NCBI RefSeq assembly: GCF_027587195.1
Contig: NZ_JAPDDP010000003.1
Span: forward strand, 62,001-126,000
DNA length: 64,000 nt
Origin: Solirubrobacter phytolaccae
Lineage (GTDB): Bacteria; Actinomycetota; Thermoleophilia; Solirubrobacterales; Solirubrobacteraceae
Direction of reading: 5' to 3'
Position numbers and translations under genes: made by a program. Shown piece by piece: positions 48,901 to 56,921 of this stretch; position 1 is the stretch's first letter; the number at the start of each line of letters is the position of its first letter. Below the pieces are notes generated by a model, which searched no databases, was not told the origin of the DNA, and saw only the letters and a program-made list of their open reading frames with translations.

Positions 48901-49421
48901 CGATCCTGCCCATGGCCCACCTGCTGGGCGGGAACACGGCCGCGGGCGTCGCCGCGTTCCGCGAGCTCGCGCCGGACGACTTCGCCGCGATCCCGCGCGA
49001 CATGTTCTGGTTCACCGCGATCGCGTTGCTCGGCGAGACGTGCGCGCTGATCGGCGACACCGAGCAGGCCGCCGTCCTGTACCGGCTGCTGCACCCGCAC
49101 AGCGAGCGCATGGTCCAGGTCACGCAGGCCGCGAACCTCGGCTCCACGCACCGCTTCCTCGCGCTGCTGAGCGCCGCCTGCGGCGACCTCGGCGCGGCCG
49201 AGCACCACTTCGAGACGGCGCTGGAGGTCAACCGCCCGCTGCGGCCGGTGGTCGCGCTGATGCGGCGCGAGTACGCGGAGATGCTGCTCGCGCGCGACGG
49301 CGACGGCGACCGCACGCGGGCCGAGGCCCTTCTGCGCCAGACGCTTCGCGAGGCGCAGGAGGGCGGCATGTCCCAGCTCATCAGCCGGATCGAGTCACGC
49401 CTGGCCGAGCTCGGCGCGTAA
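45912..49421 (+). CDS. Ser/Thr protein kinase fused to AAA ATPase and helical repeats (PknK-like without LuxR domain)
   Basis: Protein of 1169 residues. Kinase domain residues ~12-270: VIGRGGMGVVYRA, VALKVI, IVHRDVKPANVL, LTDFGLMKD and AAPEQL, all catalytic motifs intact. ATPase domain ~314-640 (FAGRAEPLRALETRYA; Walker A GEPGIGKTRLATEFA; Walker B VLIVDDLQWAD). The remaining ~500 residues are TPR-like helical repeats (AYHFAEGRSDKAVAYALAAG; GDLGAAEHHFETALEVNR). Mycobacterial PknK has a similar kinase-STAND layout. Here no LuxR DNA-binding tail is visible, so output is probably by phosphorylation and partner binding. Start ATG 45912. Confidence 0.88.
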   Translation: MAELSPGTEFADHVIRDVIGRGGMGVVYRATHVPLDRDVALKVIAPGFSDDHEFRRRFRREFRATASIQHPNVIPIFHAGEEDGQLYVTMRYVDGTDLARLLRQEKRLDPVRAARLIAQVASALDTAHRAGIVHRDVKPANVLIDGDTAVLTDFGLMKDVRATTQLTNAGTVIGTFDYAAPEQLREGPVDARADVYALGGVLYQALTGKVPYPRETAAATMLAHLDSPPPSVLSILPDASERLGEVVRRAMAKDPNARYPSAGDLGRAVLAAVEDHDGAPQPERSIATGPAAGAATAALPLPPTLSTETTRGAFAGRAEPLRALETRYATAEAGQRQFVLIAGEPGIGKTRLATEFARRAHEEGATVLYGRSDAESLIPYQPFISALAHYVDESERLRLPNGLDLELWEVAQFVPGLRALLREPSDAGSGADVRRYRLFEGVARLLASAAAERPLVLIVDDLQWADTGTLQLLGHVLQDAARARLLVVGTARAADLGELLGRLRRLSSFEQVTLEGLTADETRALIGDQASSGFVRRLTEETQGNPFFIEETLRSLPELEERALSRIAVPEGVKEMISRRLAQLSATANQVLGIASVVGRQFDLPLLEELLPGEAVLDALEEAVAAGLIREADEIDHFTYAHALVRETLYETQSASRRARLHLRIGEALEGTSTPAELAYHFAEGRSDKAVAYALAAGDAAVAAFAYDEAAEHYRRAGDELPTLLKRGAAELRAGDAAARATFTAAAAAARSAHDRDALAQAALGFAGRHAEAGVIDDDGIALLEEALAAYDEDHLVAIQLRARLVDRLQFANQPERREALSEQALAMAERLGDPRGRVAALESRHGVRMHIDHVDERLRLSEELLMLAKRVGEPELEALAQHWRVYDLLEAARVDEARHAHRRLAVLAAELRQPLYSHFSVGWEVVWAQMAGRVEDAERLARESFDLGRRAQARDATTILAAQTLILRRREDALQDFVGAIEHHIAQNPALVAWRSILPMAHLLGGNTAAGVAAFRELAPDDFAAIPRDMFWFTAIALLGETCALIGDTEQAAVLYRLLHPHSERMVQVTQAANLGSTHRFLALLSAACGDLGAAEHHFETALEVNRPLRPVVALMRREYAEMLLARDGDGDRTRAEALLRQTLREAQEGGMSQLISRIESRLAELGA

Positions 49422-49850
49422 CGCCTCGAGCACACGCTCGGCCTCGTCGCGATCCGCATCGACGATGTGGATCTTGCGGCCGCCGTACTGAAAAGCGAGC
49501 TGACCCGGGATGCGCAGGTTCGCGAAGGGCACGACCCAGGACAACGTGTGGCCCTCCTCGAGGCGGAGGTCCTCGATAGCCGCGCGCTCATATTCTCGCC
49601 GCAGCCGGAGTGGACCGAGGCCGCGGATGCGCACCAGGCGCCGGGGATCGACGAGCAGCCGCTCGCGGTACAGCGCCTGCCAGAAGGCGACGACCAGCGA
49701 CACGACGCCCACGCCGAGCCAGATGATGCGAACGTCCGTCGCCTTCGTCTCGACGAACAGGGCGCCGATCGTGATCAGCACGATCAGCACGACCACGGTG
49801 ACGAACCGCCCCGCGAGCGGCTTCCGACGCACGTCGATCCGGTGCGGCAC
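49395..49850 (-). CDS. Membrane protein with PH-like domain
   Basis: Protein of 151 residues with two transmembrane helices (FVTVVVLIVLITIGALFVET and IIWLGVGVVSLVVAFWQALY), then a PH-like beta region (LLVDPRRLVRIRGLGPLRLR, LRIPGQLAFQYGGRKIHIVD). It resembles the small membrane PH protein at 8909 in layout. Function unknown. Its 3' end overlaps the kinase gene by 27 bases. Confidence 0.65.
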   Translation of the reverse strand: MPHRIDVRRKPLAGRFVTVVVLIVLITIGALFVETKATDVRIIWLGVGVVSLVVAFWQALYRERLLVDPRRLVRIRGLGPLRLRREYERAAIEDLRLEEGHTLSWVVPFANLRIPGQLAFQYGGRKIHIVDADRDEAERVLEALRAELGQA

Positions 49851-49866
49851 CCCGGACCAGTTACCC

Positions 49867-49900
49867 CAGCGGCCCGCCCAGCGAACCGGGCGGGCCGCTG
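49867..49900. terminator. Terminator-like hairpin after the S15 peptidase gene
   Basis: Perfect 13-bp stem CAGCGGCCCGCCC / GGGCGGGCCGCTG with an 8-base loop, nine bases beyond the stop of the minus-strand S15 gene and 16 bases before the start of the next minus-strand gene. No T-run. Confidence 0.7.
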
Positions 49901-49908
49901 GACCGCGG

Positions 49909-52368
49909 TCACGGGTTCGTGGTCGACAGCGTGAACGTCAGCGTCTTCGAGTAGGAGCCCGTGCGCAGCGGCTCCTTGTCCCCGATCGCCTGCTTGAACG
50001 TGATCGGCACCTTCTCGTTCGACGTGGGCGCGCTCCACGTCTTCACGACGCCGAGCCCCTGCAGCGGCTGCGCGAGCTTGAACGCGCCGTTGAGCAGGTA
50101 GCCCGGGCTCGGGCCGGTGTCGGCGACGCTGAGCGTCGCGTCACCCGCGGTGGAGACGACGGTGGCGTCGGTCGAGGCCGTGTACTCCCTCGTGACGCCC
50201 GGCGTGAACGCGCCGAACGACGCCGGAGCGCCGAGCGACAGCGACAGCGTCGCCGGGACCGTCCCGCCGACCGTGCCCTCGTCGCCGCCGGTCGCGTTCA
50301 GGAACGCCTCCGAGCCCCCGACGACCGGGAGCGAGAGCGACGTGCCGGCCAGGTCGACGGAGACCTCGGTGCCCGGCTGCGGGCGCAGCGTGAACAGGCG
50401 GTCGCTGGAGAAGACCATCAGCGCGAGCTGCTGGCCCGCCAGGACGACCTTGTCCGTCGGCTGCAGGTTGAAGTTCACGTCGACGAACTCGCCCGGGACG
50501 AGCGGGGCGCCGCCGGAGATTCCGCCGCGGTTCTGCGGGTCGGCCCAGCCGCGCGTGATCACGTGCGACGTGTTGATCGTGGTCGACGTGCAGGTGAGCG
50601 ACGGCGTGAACGGCAGCGCGACGAGGTAGACCGACAGGTTCGCGGCCGCCTTGCTCGCCGCCATCCGCACCTTGATGCGCGGCGTGCCCGAGAGGTGCAC
50701 CGGCGCCGTGAGGAAGTTCGTCGAGTACAGGAGCCGCTGCGGGCCCGCGTTGACGAAGTTGCCCGGCTGGCAGGAGACGTCGTCGACGAGCTTCTCCGTC
50801 CCCGTGCCCGCGGGCGCGACCGACAAGCCGCCCGTCGTGTTCCCGCCCGCGCGCGGACGCAGCTCGACCGCCTTGGAAGCCGGGTTCGGGTAGTCCCCGT
50901 ACGGCGTCGGGTTCGCGGTCGAGCAGACGATGCTCACGGTGGCGCCACCCGCGACCTTGTCGCCCGCCGCGGTCGCGACCGCCGAGTCCAGCAGGACCGT
51001 GGTCGCGCTCGGGATCGCCAAGATCGCCCGCGTGACGTTGGCGGTCGTCCCGGCCGCGTTCGTCTGCGGGATCGTCAGCGTCATGCCGACCTGCAGCTGG
51101 CTCGTGCTGCCGACCGTGAGCGTCGCGGTGTTGGTCTGGTCGCCGGTCACCGTCGCCGTACGCGGCGGGCAGGCCGCCGTCTCACGCGTCACCCACGCCT
51201 TCGGGTCGTTCTCGACGCCGTTCTGGACGCCGTACAGGTAGCGCGTGAACCAGCGGTTGCGCAGGCCGAGCGGCGGCGCCCCGCCGTGCCCACCCTGGTG
51301 GTAGAACTGCTGCAGCGGCACCTTGCCCTTGAGCGCCTCGGCGATCCGCACGCTGTGCTCGGGCACGACGTTCCAGTCGTTGAACGCGTGCGCCATCAGC
51401 GTCGCGGCCTTGACCTTGGCGAGCTGGTTGAGCTGGTCGCGGCCGGCCCAGAAGTCGTTGGAGTCGCCGGTGGTGCGGTCCTGGCGGACCTTCATCAGCC
51501 CTTCGCGGACGGTGTCGATGCAGTACTGGCGCCGCGCCGGATCGCCGCTGTTGATGTAGTCGAACAGGTAGTCGATGTCCTCGCCGACCCAGCCGCCCGG
51601 GTTCCGCACCATGCCGTTGGAGCGGTAGTAGTGGTAGTAGGACGTGTTCGGCGCGATCGGGATGATCGCCTCGAGCCCGTCGACGCCGGTCGTCGCGGCG
51701 GAGATCGGCAGCGTGCCGTTGTAGGACGTGCCGGTCATGCCGACCTTGCCCGTGGACCAGCTCGCCGCGACCTCGGTGGTGCCGTCGATCGTCGTGTAGC
51801 CCTTCGCGCGGCCGTTGAGCCAGTCGACGACCGCCTTGGGGCCGTCGTTCTCGTTGCTGCCGCCGACCGTCGGGCAGCCCTGCGAGAGCCCGGTGCCCGG
51901 CGACTCCGAGTGGACGACCGCGAACCCGCGCGGCACCCACGTGTTGACCTCGCTGGTCGAGATCGAGGTCCGGTTCGGGTTCCACGAGATCGCCGGCGGA
52001 GACGTGCGCGGCGGCGGCGGCGTGCCGAGCTCGTGGTTCGGGTTCCAGAAGTACTGCGACGCCGTCGAGGCCGTGCCCGCGTAATACGGGCTCGTCTCGT
52101 AGACCACCGGCACCTTCAGGTTCTCGGTGTTGGTCTGCGCCGGCCGCGTGACGTCCACGTGCATGCGGTCGCGCTTGCCGTCGCCGTCGCTGTCGAACTC
52201 GGTCTCGACCCACAGCCGCTGGCGGATCCAGTCGGCCGACACGCTGAAGGCCGGCACGACCTGCGCCTGGCCGTTGACGAACACCGGCTGCGTCTGCGCC
52301 GACGCGGCCGCGGTCGGCACCACCGCGAGCACCGCGGCCAACAGCCCTACACGACTTCGAATTCCCAT
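49909..52368 (-). CDS. Secreted S15-family X-Pro dipeptidyl-peptidase/CocE-like hydrolase
   Basis: Exported protein of 819 residues; signal MGIRSRVGLLAAVLAVVPTA. The alpha/beta-hydrolase has nucleophile Ser in GKVGMTGTSYNGTLP, Asp in LMAHAFNDWNVVPE and His in FYHQGGHGGAPPL. Residues about 400-478 are an extra beta segment (GDQTNTATLTVGSTSQLQVG ... TTVLLDSAVATAAG) inserted before the jelly-roll domain. The last ~120 residues (GTVPATLSLSLGAPASFGAF ... LRTGSYSKTLTFTLSTTNP) nearly match the end of the metallophosphoesterase at 35236. It probably cleaves proline-containing peptides or esters outside the cell. Confidence 0.87.
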   Translation of the reverse strand: MGIRSRVGLLAAVLAVVPTAAASAQTQPVFVNGQAQVVPAFSVSADWIRQRLWVETEFDSDGDGKRDRMHVDVTRPAQTNTENLKVPVVYETSPYYAGTASTASQYFWNPNHELGTPPPPRTSPPAISWNPNRTSISTSEVNTWVPRGFAVVHSESPGTGLSQGCPTVGGSNENDGPKAVVDWLNGRAKGYTTIDGTTEVAASWSTGKVGMTGTSYNGTLPISAATTGVDGLEAIIPIAPNTSYYHYYRSNGMVRNPGGWVGEDIDYLFDYINSGDPARRQYCIDTVREGLMKVRQDRTTGDSNDFWAGRDQLNQLAKVKAATLMAHAFNDWNVVPEHSVRIAEALKGKVPLQQFYHQGGHGGAPPLGLRNRWFTRYLYGVQNGVENDPKAWVTRETAACPPRTATVTGDQTNTATLTVGSTSQLQVGMTLTIPQTNAAGTTANVTRAILAIPSATTVLLDSAVATAAGDKVAGGATVSIVCSTANPTPYGDYPNPASKAVELRPRAGGNTTGGLSVAPAGTGTEKLVDDVSCQPGNFVNAGPQRLLYSTNFLTAPVHLSGTPRIKVRMAASKAAANLSVYLVALPFTPSLTCTSTTINTSHVITRGWADPQNRGGISGGAPLVPGEFVDVNFNLQPTDKVVLAGQQLALMVFSSDRLFTLRPQPGTEVSVDLAGTSLSLPVVGGSEAFLNATGGDEGTVGGTVPATLSLSLGAPASFGAFTPGVTREYTASTDATVVSTAGDATLSVADTGPSPGYLLNGAFKLAQPLQGLGVVKTWSAPTSNEKVPITFKQAIGDKEPLRTGSYSKTLTFTLSTTNP

Positions 52369-52468
52369 CCCGTCATCCCTCCGTCAGAGCTGATGCACCC
52401 TCTCGGGGCGACCGTACGCCAGTCGCGCGGCGCGCTCATCCAACGGTTGTCGGAAGCCCAGGTCCCGC

Positions 52469-54004
52469 TCAGAGACGGTCGTCGCGATGCACCACACGCC
52501 CGCCGACCACGGTCAGCCAGACCGGGGTGTCCGGGAGCTCCGCGGCGGGCGTGTCGATCGGGTCGCGCGCCAGGCCGGTGAGGTCGGCGCGCATCCCTTC
52601 GCGGATGCGGCCGGTCCACTCGTCGCCGGCCACGAGCGCGGGCGCCGTCGTGTAGCCGGCCAGCGCTTCCGTCGCCGTGATCCGTTGCGCGGGAACCACG
52701 TCGCGGAGCTGGGCGGCGGCGAGGCCGCGGCGCGGGTCGGCGTCGGCCACGGGCCAGTCGGATCCCAAGGTCAGGAGCGCGCCCGCGTCGAGCAGGTCCC
52801 GCATCCGGAACGCGCGGGCGGCTCGCTCCGGCCCCAGCCGCTCGTTCCAGACGCCGGTGCCGTCCGCGCGGACCGAACTCACGTGGACCGGCTGCATCGA
52901 GGCGACCACGCCCGCGCGCGGGATCGACCGGACGAGGTCGTCGGGGATCGCCTCCAGGTGCTCGAGCCGGTGCCGGACGCCGGGCGCCGCGCCGGCGCGG
53001 ATGTAGGCGCCGAGCGTGAAGCGCACGGCGGCGTCGCCGATCGTGTGGGTCGCGAGCTGGAAGCCCGCCACGGCGAAGCGCGCCATCACCGCCGCCATCC
53101 GCTCCGGGTCGGGCCAGAGCGGCGCGTGGCTCTCGCCGTGGGTGTCGGGCGCCTCGAGCCAGGCCGTGCCCGCGTCGATCACGCCGTCGGCGAAGCACTT
53201 CACGACGCCGCCGCGCCAGAGCCGTCCGCGGACGTCCTTCAACGTCAGCAGGTGCTCGATCTGCTCGTCGGTGACCTCCGGCGTGATCCAGAACGGGACG
53301 CGCAGGCGCATCGTCAGATCGCCCGCGCCTTCGAGCTCGCGGAGCATCTCGAGCGTCGAGAGGTCGCCGTCCATCATGTGCCCGCCGGTCAGCCCGAGCG
53401 CGTTCAGCTCTCGCAGGATCTCGGCGTGGCGGGCCCGCAGCTGCGGCCAGCGCAGCTTCGGCGCGGCGCGCAGCACGAGGTCGCCCGCGGTCTCGCGCAG
53501 CACGCCGGTCGGGGCGCCGTCGTCGTCGACCACGACGGACTCGTGGTCGCCGGTGACGTGCGCGAGCTGCAGCGCCCGCGGGGAGGCGAGCGCCGTGTGC
53601 AGGTCCGCGAGCTGGACGAACACCGCGGCGCCGCGGCACGCCTCACCGATCTCGACCGGCGTCGGCGCGACGTCGTAGTCCAGCCCCCAGGCGAACAGCC
53701 AGCCGCGCTGCGGTTCCGCGGCCGCGAGCCGCTCCAGCGCCTCGGCCGGCGATGCGCACCCGCGCAGGTCCACGCCGCGCGTGACCTCCGCGCCCCAGAA
53801 CGGGTGGATGTGCGAGTCGACGAGCCCGGGGATGAGGGCCGCGCCGCGCGCGTCGATCACCTCCGTGCGGGCGTCGCAGGCCGCGCGCACCTCGTCCCCC
53901 ACGGCGACGATCGTCCCGCCGCGCACCGCCACCGCACGGGCGAACGGGCGCTCCGGGTCCAGCGTGCGCACCCGCGCGCCCACGATCGCGAGATCAGCGG
54001 CCAT
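52469..54004 (-). CDS. Amidohydrolase (YtcJ-like, amidohydrolase_3)
   Basis: Cytoplasmic metal-dependent hydrolase of 511 residues. N-terminal strands (LAIVGARVRTLDPERPFARA) lead to the metal motif LVDSHIHPFWGAEV, with later GGVVKCFADGVIDAGTAWLE, QLATHTIGDAAVRFTLGAYI and HRLEHLEAIPDD, and the closing TLGSDWPVADADPR. Substrate unknown (the family acts on formamides, ureas and similar). I chose ATG 54004 because the longer frame would run past the promoter of the divergent gene at 54081. Confidence 0.85.
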   Translation of the reverse strand: MAADLAIVGARVRTLDPERPFARAVAVRGGTIVAVGDEVRAACDARTEVIDARGAALIPGLVDSHIHPFWGAEVTRGVDLRGCASPAEALERLAAAEPQRGWLFAWGLDYDVAPTPVEIGEACRGAAVFVQLADLHTALASPRALQLAHVTGDHESVVVDDDGAPTGVLRETAGDLVLRAAPKLRWPQLRARHAEILRELNALGLTGGHMMDGDLSTLEMLRELEGAGDLTMRLRVPFWITPEVTDEQIEHLLTLKDVRGRLWRGGVVKCFADGVIDAGTAWLEAPDTHGESHAPLWPDPERMAAVMARFAVAGFQLATHTIGDAAVRFTLGAYIRAGAAPGVRHRLEHLEAIPDDLVRSIPRAGVVASMQPVHVSSVRADGTGVWNERLGPERAARAFRMRDLLDAGALLTLGSDWPVADADPRRGLAAAQLRDVVPAQRITATEALAGYTTAPALVAGDEWTGRIREGMRADLTGLARDPIDTPAAELPDTPVWLTVVGGRVVHRDDRL

Positions 54005-54080
54005 CCACCCAATGATGGTGGAGGCCGTTCCCACCCCAGGGTGAGGCGAGCGACCCCGCGCGGCGGCGAGGATCAAGCGC

Positions 54081-54710
54081 ATGATTCGCCCCCTCCTCCC
54101 CGTGCTCTCCGTCCTGGCCGTGTTCGCGGCCCTCGCTCCCTCCGCCCACGCCGCTTCCAAGAGCTGCACCCGCGACGGCGCGACGCTGCTCGCCGCCTCC
54201 GGCAAGGTGCGGGTCGTGTCCGTCAAGGAGAAGCCGCAGAACTCCGAGTCGCGCCGCGACCGGATCTACGGCTGCTGGACGACGACCGGCCGCCGCTTCA
54301 CGCTCTTCCAGTCGCGCGACTTCGGCCTGGACTCGATCGAGCGCGACCACTTCGAGATCGTCGACGGGCGCTTCATCGGCGCGATCCGCAGCTTCGAGGG
54401 CGGCGCGAGCGAGTCGCGCACCGCGGCCACGTTCGACGCTCAGAAGCACAAGGCCGTGCACGACACCGATCCGTGCGACGAGGTCTCCGCCGGCGACTTC
54501 ACCGGGGTCGAGGACGCGGTGTTCTTCCGCAATGGCGGAATCGCCTACACGTGCTTCAAGCAGTCCCGGATCGTCGACGGCAAGGGCGACCGTGTGCTGG
54601 AGCCCAACGGGGTCGTCGTCACGAGCCTCGCCGTCTCGGCCAACTCCAACAGCTTCAGCGAGCGGCTCTTCTACCTCGCCGACGAGGCGCCGAAGAGCGT
54701 GCAGCTCTAG
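54081..54710 (+). CDS. Secreted hypothetical protein
   Basis: Protein of 209 residues with signal peptide MIRPLLPVLSVLAVFAALAP. The mature part has four cysteines spaced as two likely pairs (SKSCTRDGATLLA, IYGCWTTTGRRFTL, DPCDEVSAGD, AYTCFKQSRIV), suggesting a compact disulfide-bonded beta fold. No family recognised. It marks the left edge of the high-GC region before the island. Confidence 0.65.
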   Translation: MIRPLLPVLSVLAVFAALAPSAHAASKSCTRDGATLLAASGKVRVVSVKEKPQNSESRRDRIYGCWTTTGRRFTLFQSRDFGLDSIERDHFEIVDGRFIGAIRSFEGGASESRTAATFDAQKHKAVHDTDPCDEVSAGDFTGVEDAVFFRNGGIAYTCFKQSRIVDGKGDRVLEPNGVVVTSLAVSANSNSFSERLFYLADEAPKSVQL

Positions 54711-54786
54711 GTCTCTGCCAACGCGCTGTTAAGGGCGCCGCACAAACACGGACCAGCCACGATGACCAGACTGTGCCTGAGAGCGA

Positions 54787-55638
54787 TTATGTCAAGGCGA
54801 TTTCGACGTTGTGCCTCGAGACGCGCCCAGGAAGGATTGGCGCGTCGAGCGCGGCGGACATCCCAATATCCGAGATGGGAGTCGTGTACAGATCGCGACC
54901 GAACCAGGCGCGGTATCGGTCGATGATTCGCTCTGAGTCATCGACCGACGTCCCCTCGCGGGCGAGCCTTTCCTTCTGGTAGGCGACATGGCCGGTCAAC
55001 GTGCCGCGAGAGGTCAGAACTCGATGACCCGGCAGCCCCGCTGCCTCGGCGCGCTTGACGTATGCGGGGAGCGCTCGCACGTACGCGCGCTTTCCGCCGA
55101 TGAGCCTCAGCAGGATGTCGTACGTCAACACGTTGCCCGCCGGCACCTGACCTAGCACCCACGCGGCTCGGCTCGCCATTGCGTCCGGGACAACAGGGAA
55201 CCGCGCGTGATCGTCGAGCACCACCCGTCCGCCCCTAAGAATTGCGCCGTCGCGCACGACGACCCCTAGGGCGCCTCGCTCGCCGACGAGTGCCCTGTAC
55301 GTGGCGGCGTCGACGAATTTGCGGAGCGCAGAGCAGATCTCGCAGGCGTGGGTTATACGGACGACGGCGCCCGATTCGAATACAAGAACCCGACCTGAAG
55401 TCAGGTCTTCCTCGCCGAAGCCCGCCACGACGGCGTTCGCACGAAGAGAGCACGCGTCGGTGCCGAGACGATCTAGCACTTCCTGCCGGCAGATCAGTAC
55501 CTGTCGCGGCCCGAGTGGACCTCCATTGCAATCGCCGAGCAACCCGACCCCGACTCGAGCGTCTAGCGCCGGCCGCGGTTCCATTGGACAACCCGCCTTG
55601 GGCTTCACAAGTACCTCAGTGACCGTTCCGACCTGCAC
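54787..55638 (-). CDS. MOSC domain fused to an alkyltransferase-like (ATL) domain lacking the acceptor cysteine
   Basis: Protein of 283 residues. Residues about 1-140 are a MOSC domain (GVGLLGDCNGGPLGPRQVLI; NAVVAGFGEEDLTSGRVLVF; VVRITHACEICSALRKFVD), a fold that binds molybdenum cofactor or moves sulfur. Residues about 150-235 resemble the O6-methylguanine methyltransferase DNA-binding domain (RAAWVLGQVPAGNVLTYDIL; then GLPGHRVLTSRGTLTGH). The active-site PCHRV is PGHRV, so it cannot accept an alkyl group, like ATL proteins that flag lesions for repair. Start GTG 55638. It is the last of three minus-strand genes in the low-GC island. Confidence 0.75.
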   Translation of the reverse strand: MQVGTVTEVLVKPKAGCPMEPRPALDARVGVGLLGDCNGGPLGPRQVLICRQEVLDRLGTDACSLRANAVVAGFGEEDLTSGRVLVFESGAVVRITHACEICSALRKFVDAATYRALVGERGALGVVVRDGAILRGGRVVLDDHARFPVVPDAMASRAAWVLGQVPAGNVLTYDILLRLIGGKRAYVRALPAYVKRAEAAGLPGHRVLTSRGTLTGHVAYQKERLAREGTSVDDSERIIDRYRAWFGRDLYTTPISDIGMSAALDAPILPGRVSRHNVEIALT

Positions 55639-55680
55639 GAGACAACTGTTCGCCGGGTGAGGCGTGCGTCCTCCGTTCGT

Positions 55681-56058
55681 CTACTTGACTGAGAACACGA
55701 TCGGCGCAGGAGACAGATCGAGATCGATCACGCGTTGCCCGGCCGACTCTGCAATTCGTCTGGCGACGGCCCGGCGCGACTCGTCCGGACCGCCGATGAG
55801 ACACGTGCGGTGCCTAAGGGCAAGCCCAGCCGCCCAGGTGTCGCCCTCTCTGCCTTTCGCCTCCAACAAGGAGGGCCGCGAAACGTAGTACGTATCGATC
55901 TGTACACACGTCCGCGCGATCTGAATCCCTTCGGCCTCAGATCGAAGATCTAGGACAAGTTCGATGTCTTCCCCCGAGAACAACTGCGCGAGTCGCTCGT
56001 CGTCGCCGGCCTGCGCCGTAAACAACGAGCGATTGAAACGAGCCTGATGCCCTGTCAT
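55681..56058 (-). CDS. Small protein resembling a degenerate DUF488 domain
   Basis: Protein of 125 residues from ATG 56058, whose first bases overlap the stop of the upstream gene (ATGA). By eye its start (RSLFTAQAGDDERLAQLF... IELVLDLRS) parallels the DUF488 start of the divergent neighbour (TIGHSHHDVALVVSLL... IKRVVDIRS). Its end (TCLIGGPDESRRAVARR) parallels that neighbour's TALFCLEEEPERCHRY, but without the Cys-His. It may be a non-catalytic partner of that DUF488 protein. This is my inference from pattern only; no database support. Confidence 0.55.
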   Translation of the reverse strand: MTGHQARFNRSLFTAQAGDDERLAQLFSGEDIELVLDLRSEAEGIQIARTCVQIDTYYVSRPSLLEAKGREGDTWAAGLALRHRTCLIGGPDESRRAVARRIAESAGQRVIDLDLSPAPIVFSVK

Positions 56059-56873
56059 TCGCCGGTCACCTCTCTCCAGGTTGCCCGTGGGACGGCAAGG
56101 GTGACCCTGGCTTTCCCACGCGCGTCGTACTCGGCGCCGAGCCGCGCCTCGCGGCTCAGTTTCGTTTCGCGCCACCATTCGGCCCGAACCTGAGGCCTTA
56201 CTCCCGTGAGCGGAACATCATCCATGTTCGCGCGCAGATCCGGGTCTGGCCGAGCTGGCTCCTTTGCTCGAATAGCGAGTTCGCTGAATGGCGACCATCG
56301 AGTCGGAGCCTGCCCGGGGTGCCTCCCGAAGCCGAGAATCTCCGACCAGTGGTCGAGTGCAACCGCCGTGCGGAGGCTCACACGCACGATCTCGCCGAGG
56401 TCGGCGTCTTGGTCGGCTCCAAGGACACGCAAGTCCCATCCTTCCACGGCTCCGAGCGCCGCGACAAGACTCGCCAGCTCAAACCCCGCATCGTCCGCAC
56501 GCGGCACGATCAGACTCAGGATGTCGGTTTCGGGCGCTCGAATACGCGCCGCGACATATGCAGCGAGACTTGCCACGTCGCCATCAGCATCGACATCAAT
56601 TGCCTCCCAGCCATGTTGCGGGCGTGTCTCGGAGAGATAGCCCGCGAAAAGGCAACCGCTGTGACCCCCGGAGTACCAGTGCGCCTGCACGGCCACGACC
56701 AGTTCATCGTCCGAAACAAGATCGCGCTCACACCGGACGAGTCCACGACGTCGCAGTGCGACGACATAGTCGTGTCGAGTCGGGTACACGAACTCATTTC
56801 CAGCGCCGCTGTCGTAGACCCCCGTCGGGACAAGGGCTTCGAGCGCAGATTGGATTTCGTGGTTCGTCCTCAT
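56055..56873 (-). CDS. Hypothetical protein, first gene of the island operon
   Basis: Protein of 272 residues from ATG 56873 (MRTNHEIQSALEALVPTGVY). Not recognised. Visible features: an N-terminal helical part with a possible winged-helix look (RHDYVVALRRRGLVRCERDL), a central acidic region (WEAIDVDADGDVASLAAYVA), a strand-helix stretch (DILSLIVPRADDAGFELASL), and an Arg-rich C-terminal beta tail (ARVTLAVPRATWREVTGE). Base composition is lower in GC than the genes outside the island. Coupled to the 125-residue gene by ATGA overlap and divergent from the DUF488 gene across 48 bp. Confidence 0.6.
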   Translation of the reverse strand: MRTNHEIQSALEALVPTGVYDSGAGNEFVYPTRHDYVVALRRRGLVRCERDLVSDDELVVAVQAHWYSGGHSGCLFAGYLSETRPQHGWEAIDVDADGDVASLAAYVAARIRAPETDILSLIVPRADDAGFELASLVAALGAVEGWDLRVLGADQDADLGEIVRVSLRTAVALDHWSEILGFGRHPGQAPTRWSPFSELAIRAKEPARPDPDLRANMDDVPLTGVRPQVRAEWWRETKLSREARLGAEYDARGKARVTLAVPRATWREVTGE

Positions 56874-56888
56874 CGATCGGTACGATCG
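56874..56888. promoter_or_regulatory. CGATCG-GTA-CGATCG double palindrome in the island divergent promoter
   Basis: Two CGATCG hexamers separated by GTA, in the 48-bp gap between the divergent 272-residue gene and the DUF488 gene, directly against the start of the former. GATACA at 56911-56916 could be a -10 element for a leaderless DUF488 transcript. A regulator site is plausible but unproven. Confidence 0.4.
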
Positions 56889-56921
56889 TTTTGAGGAGAC
56901 TTTACGTAGCGATACAGACAG

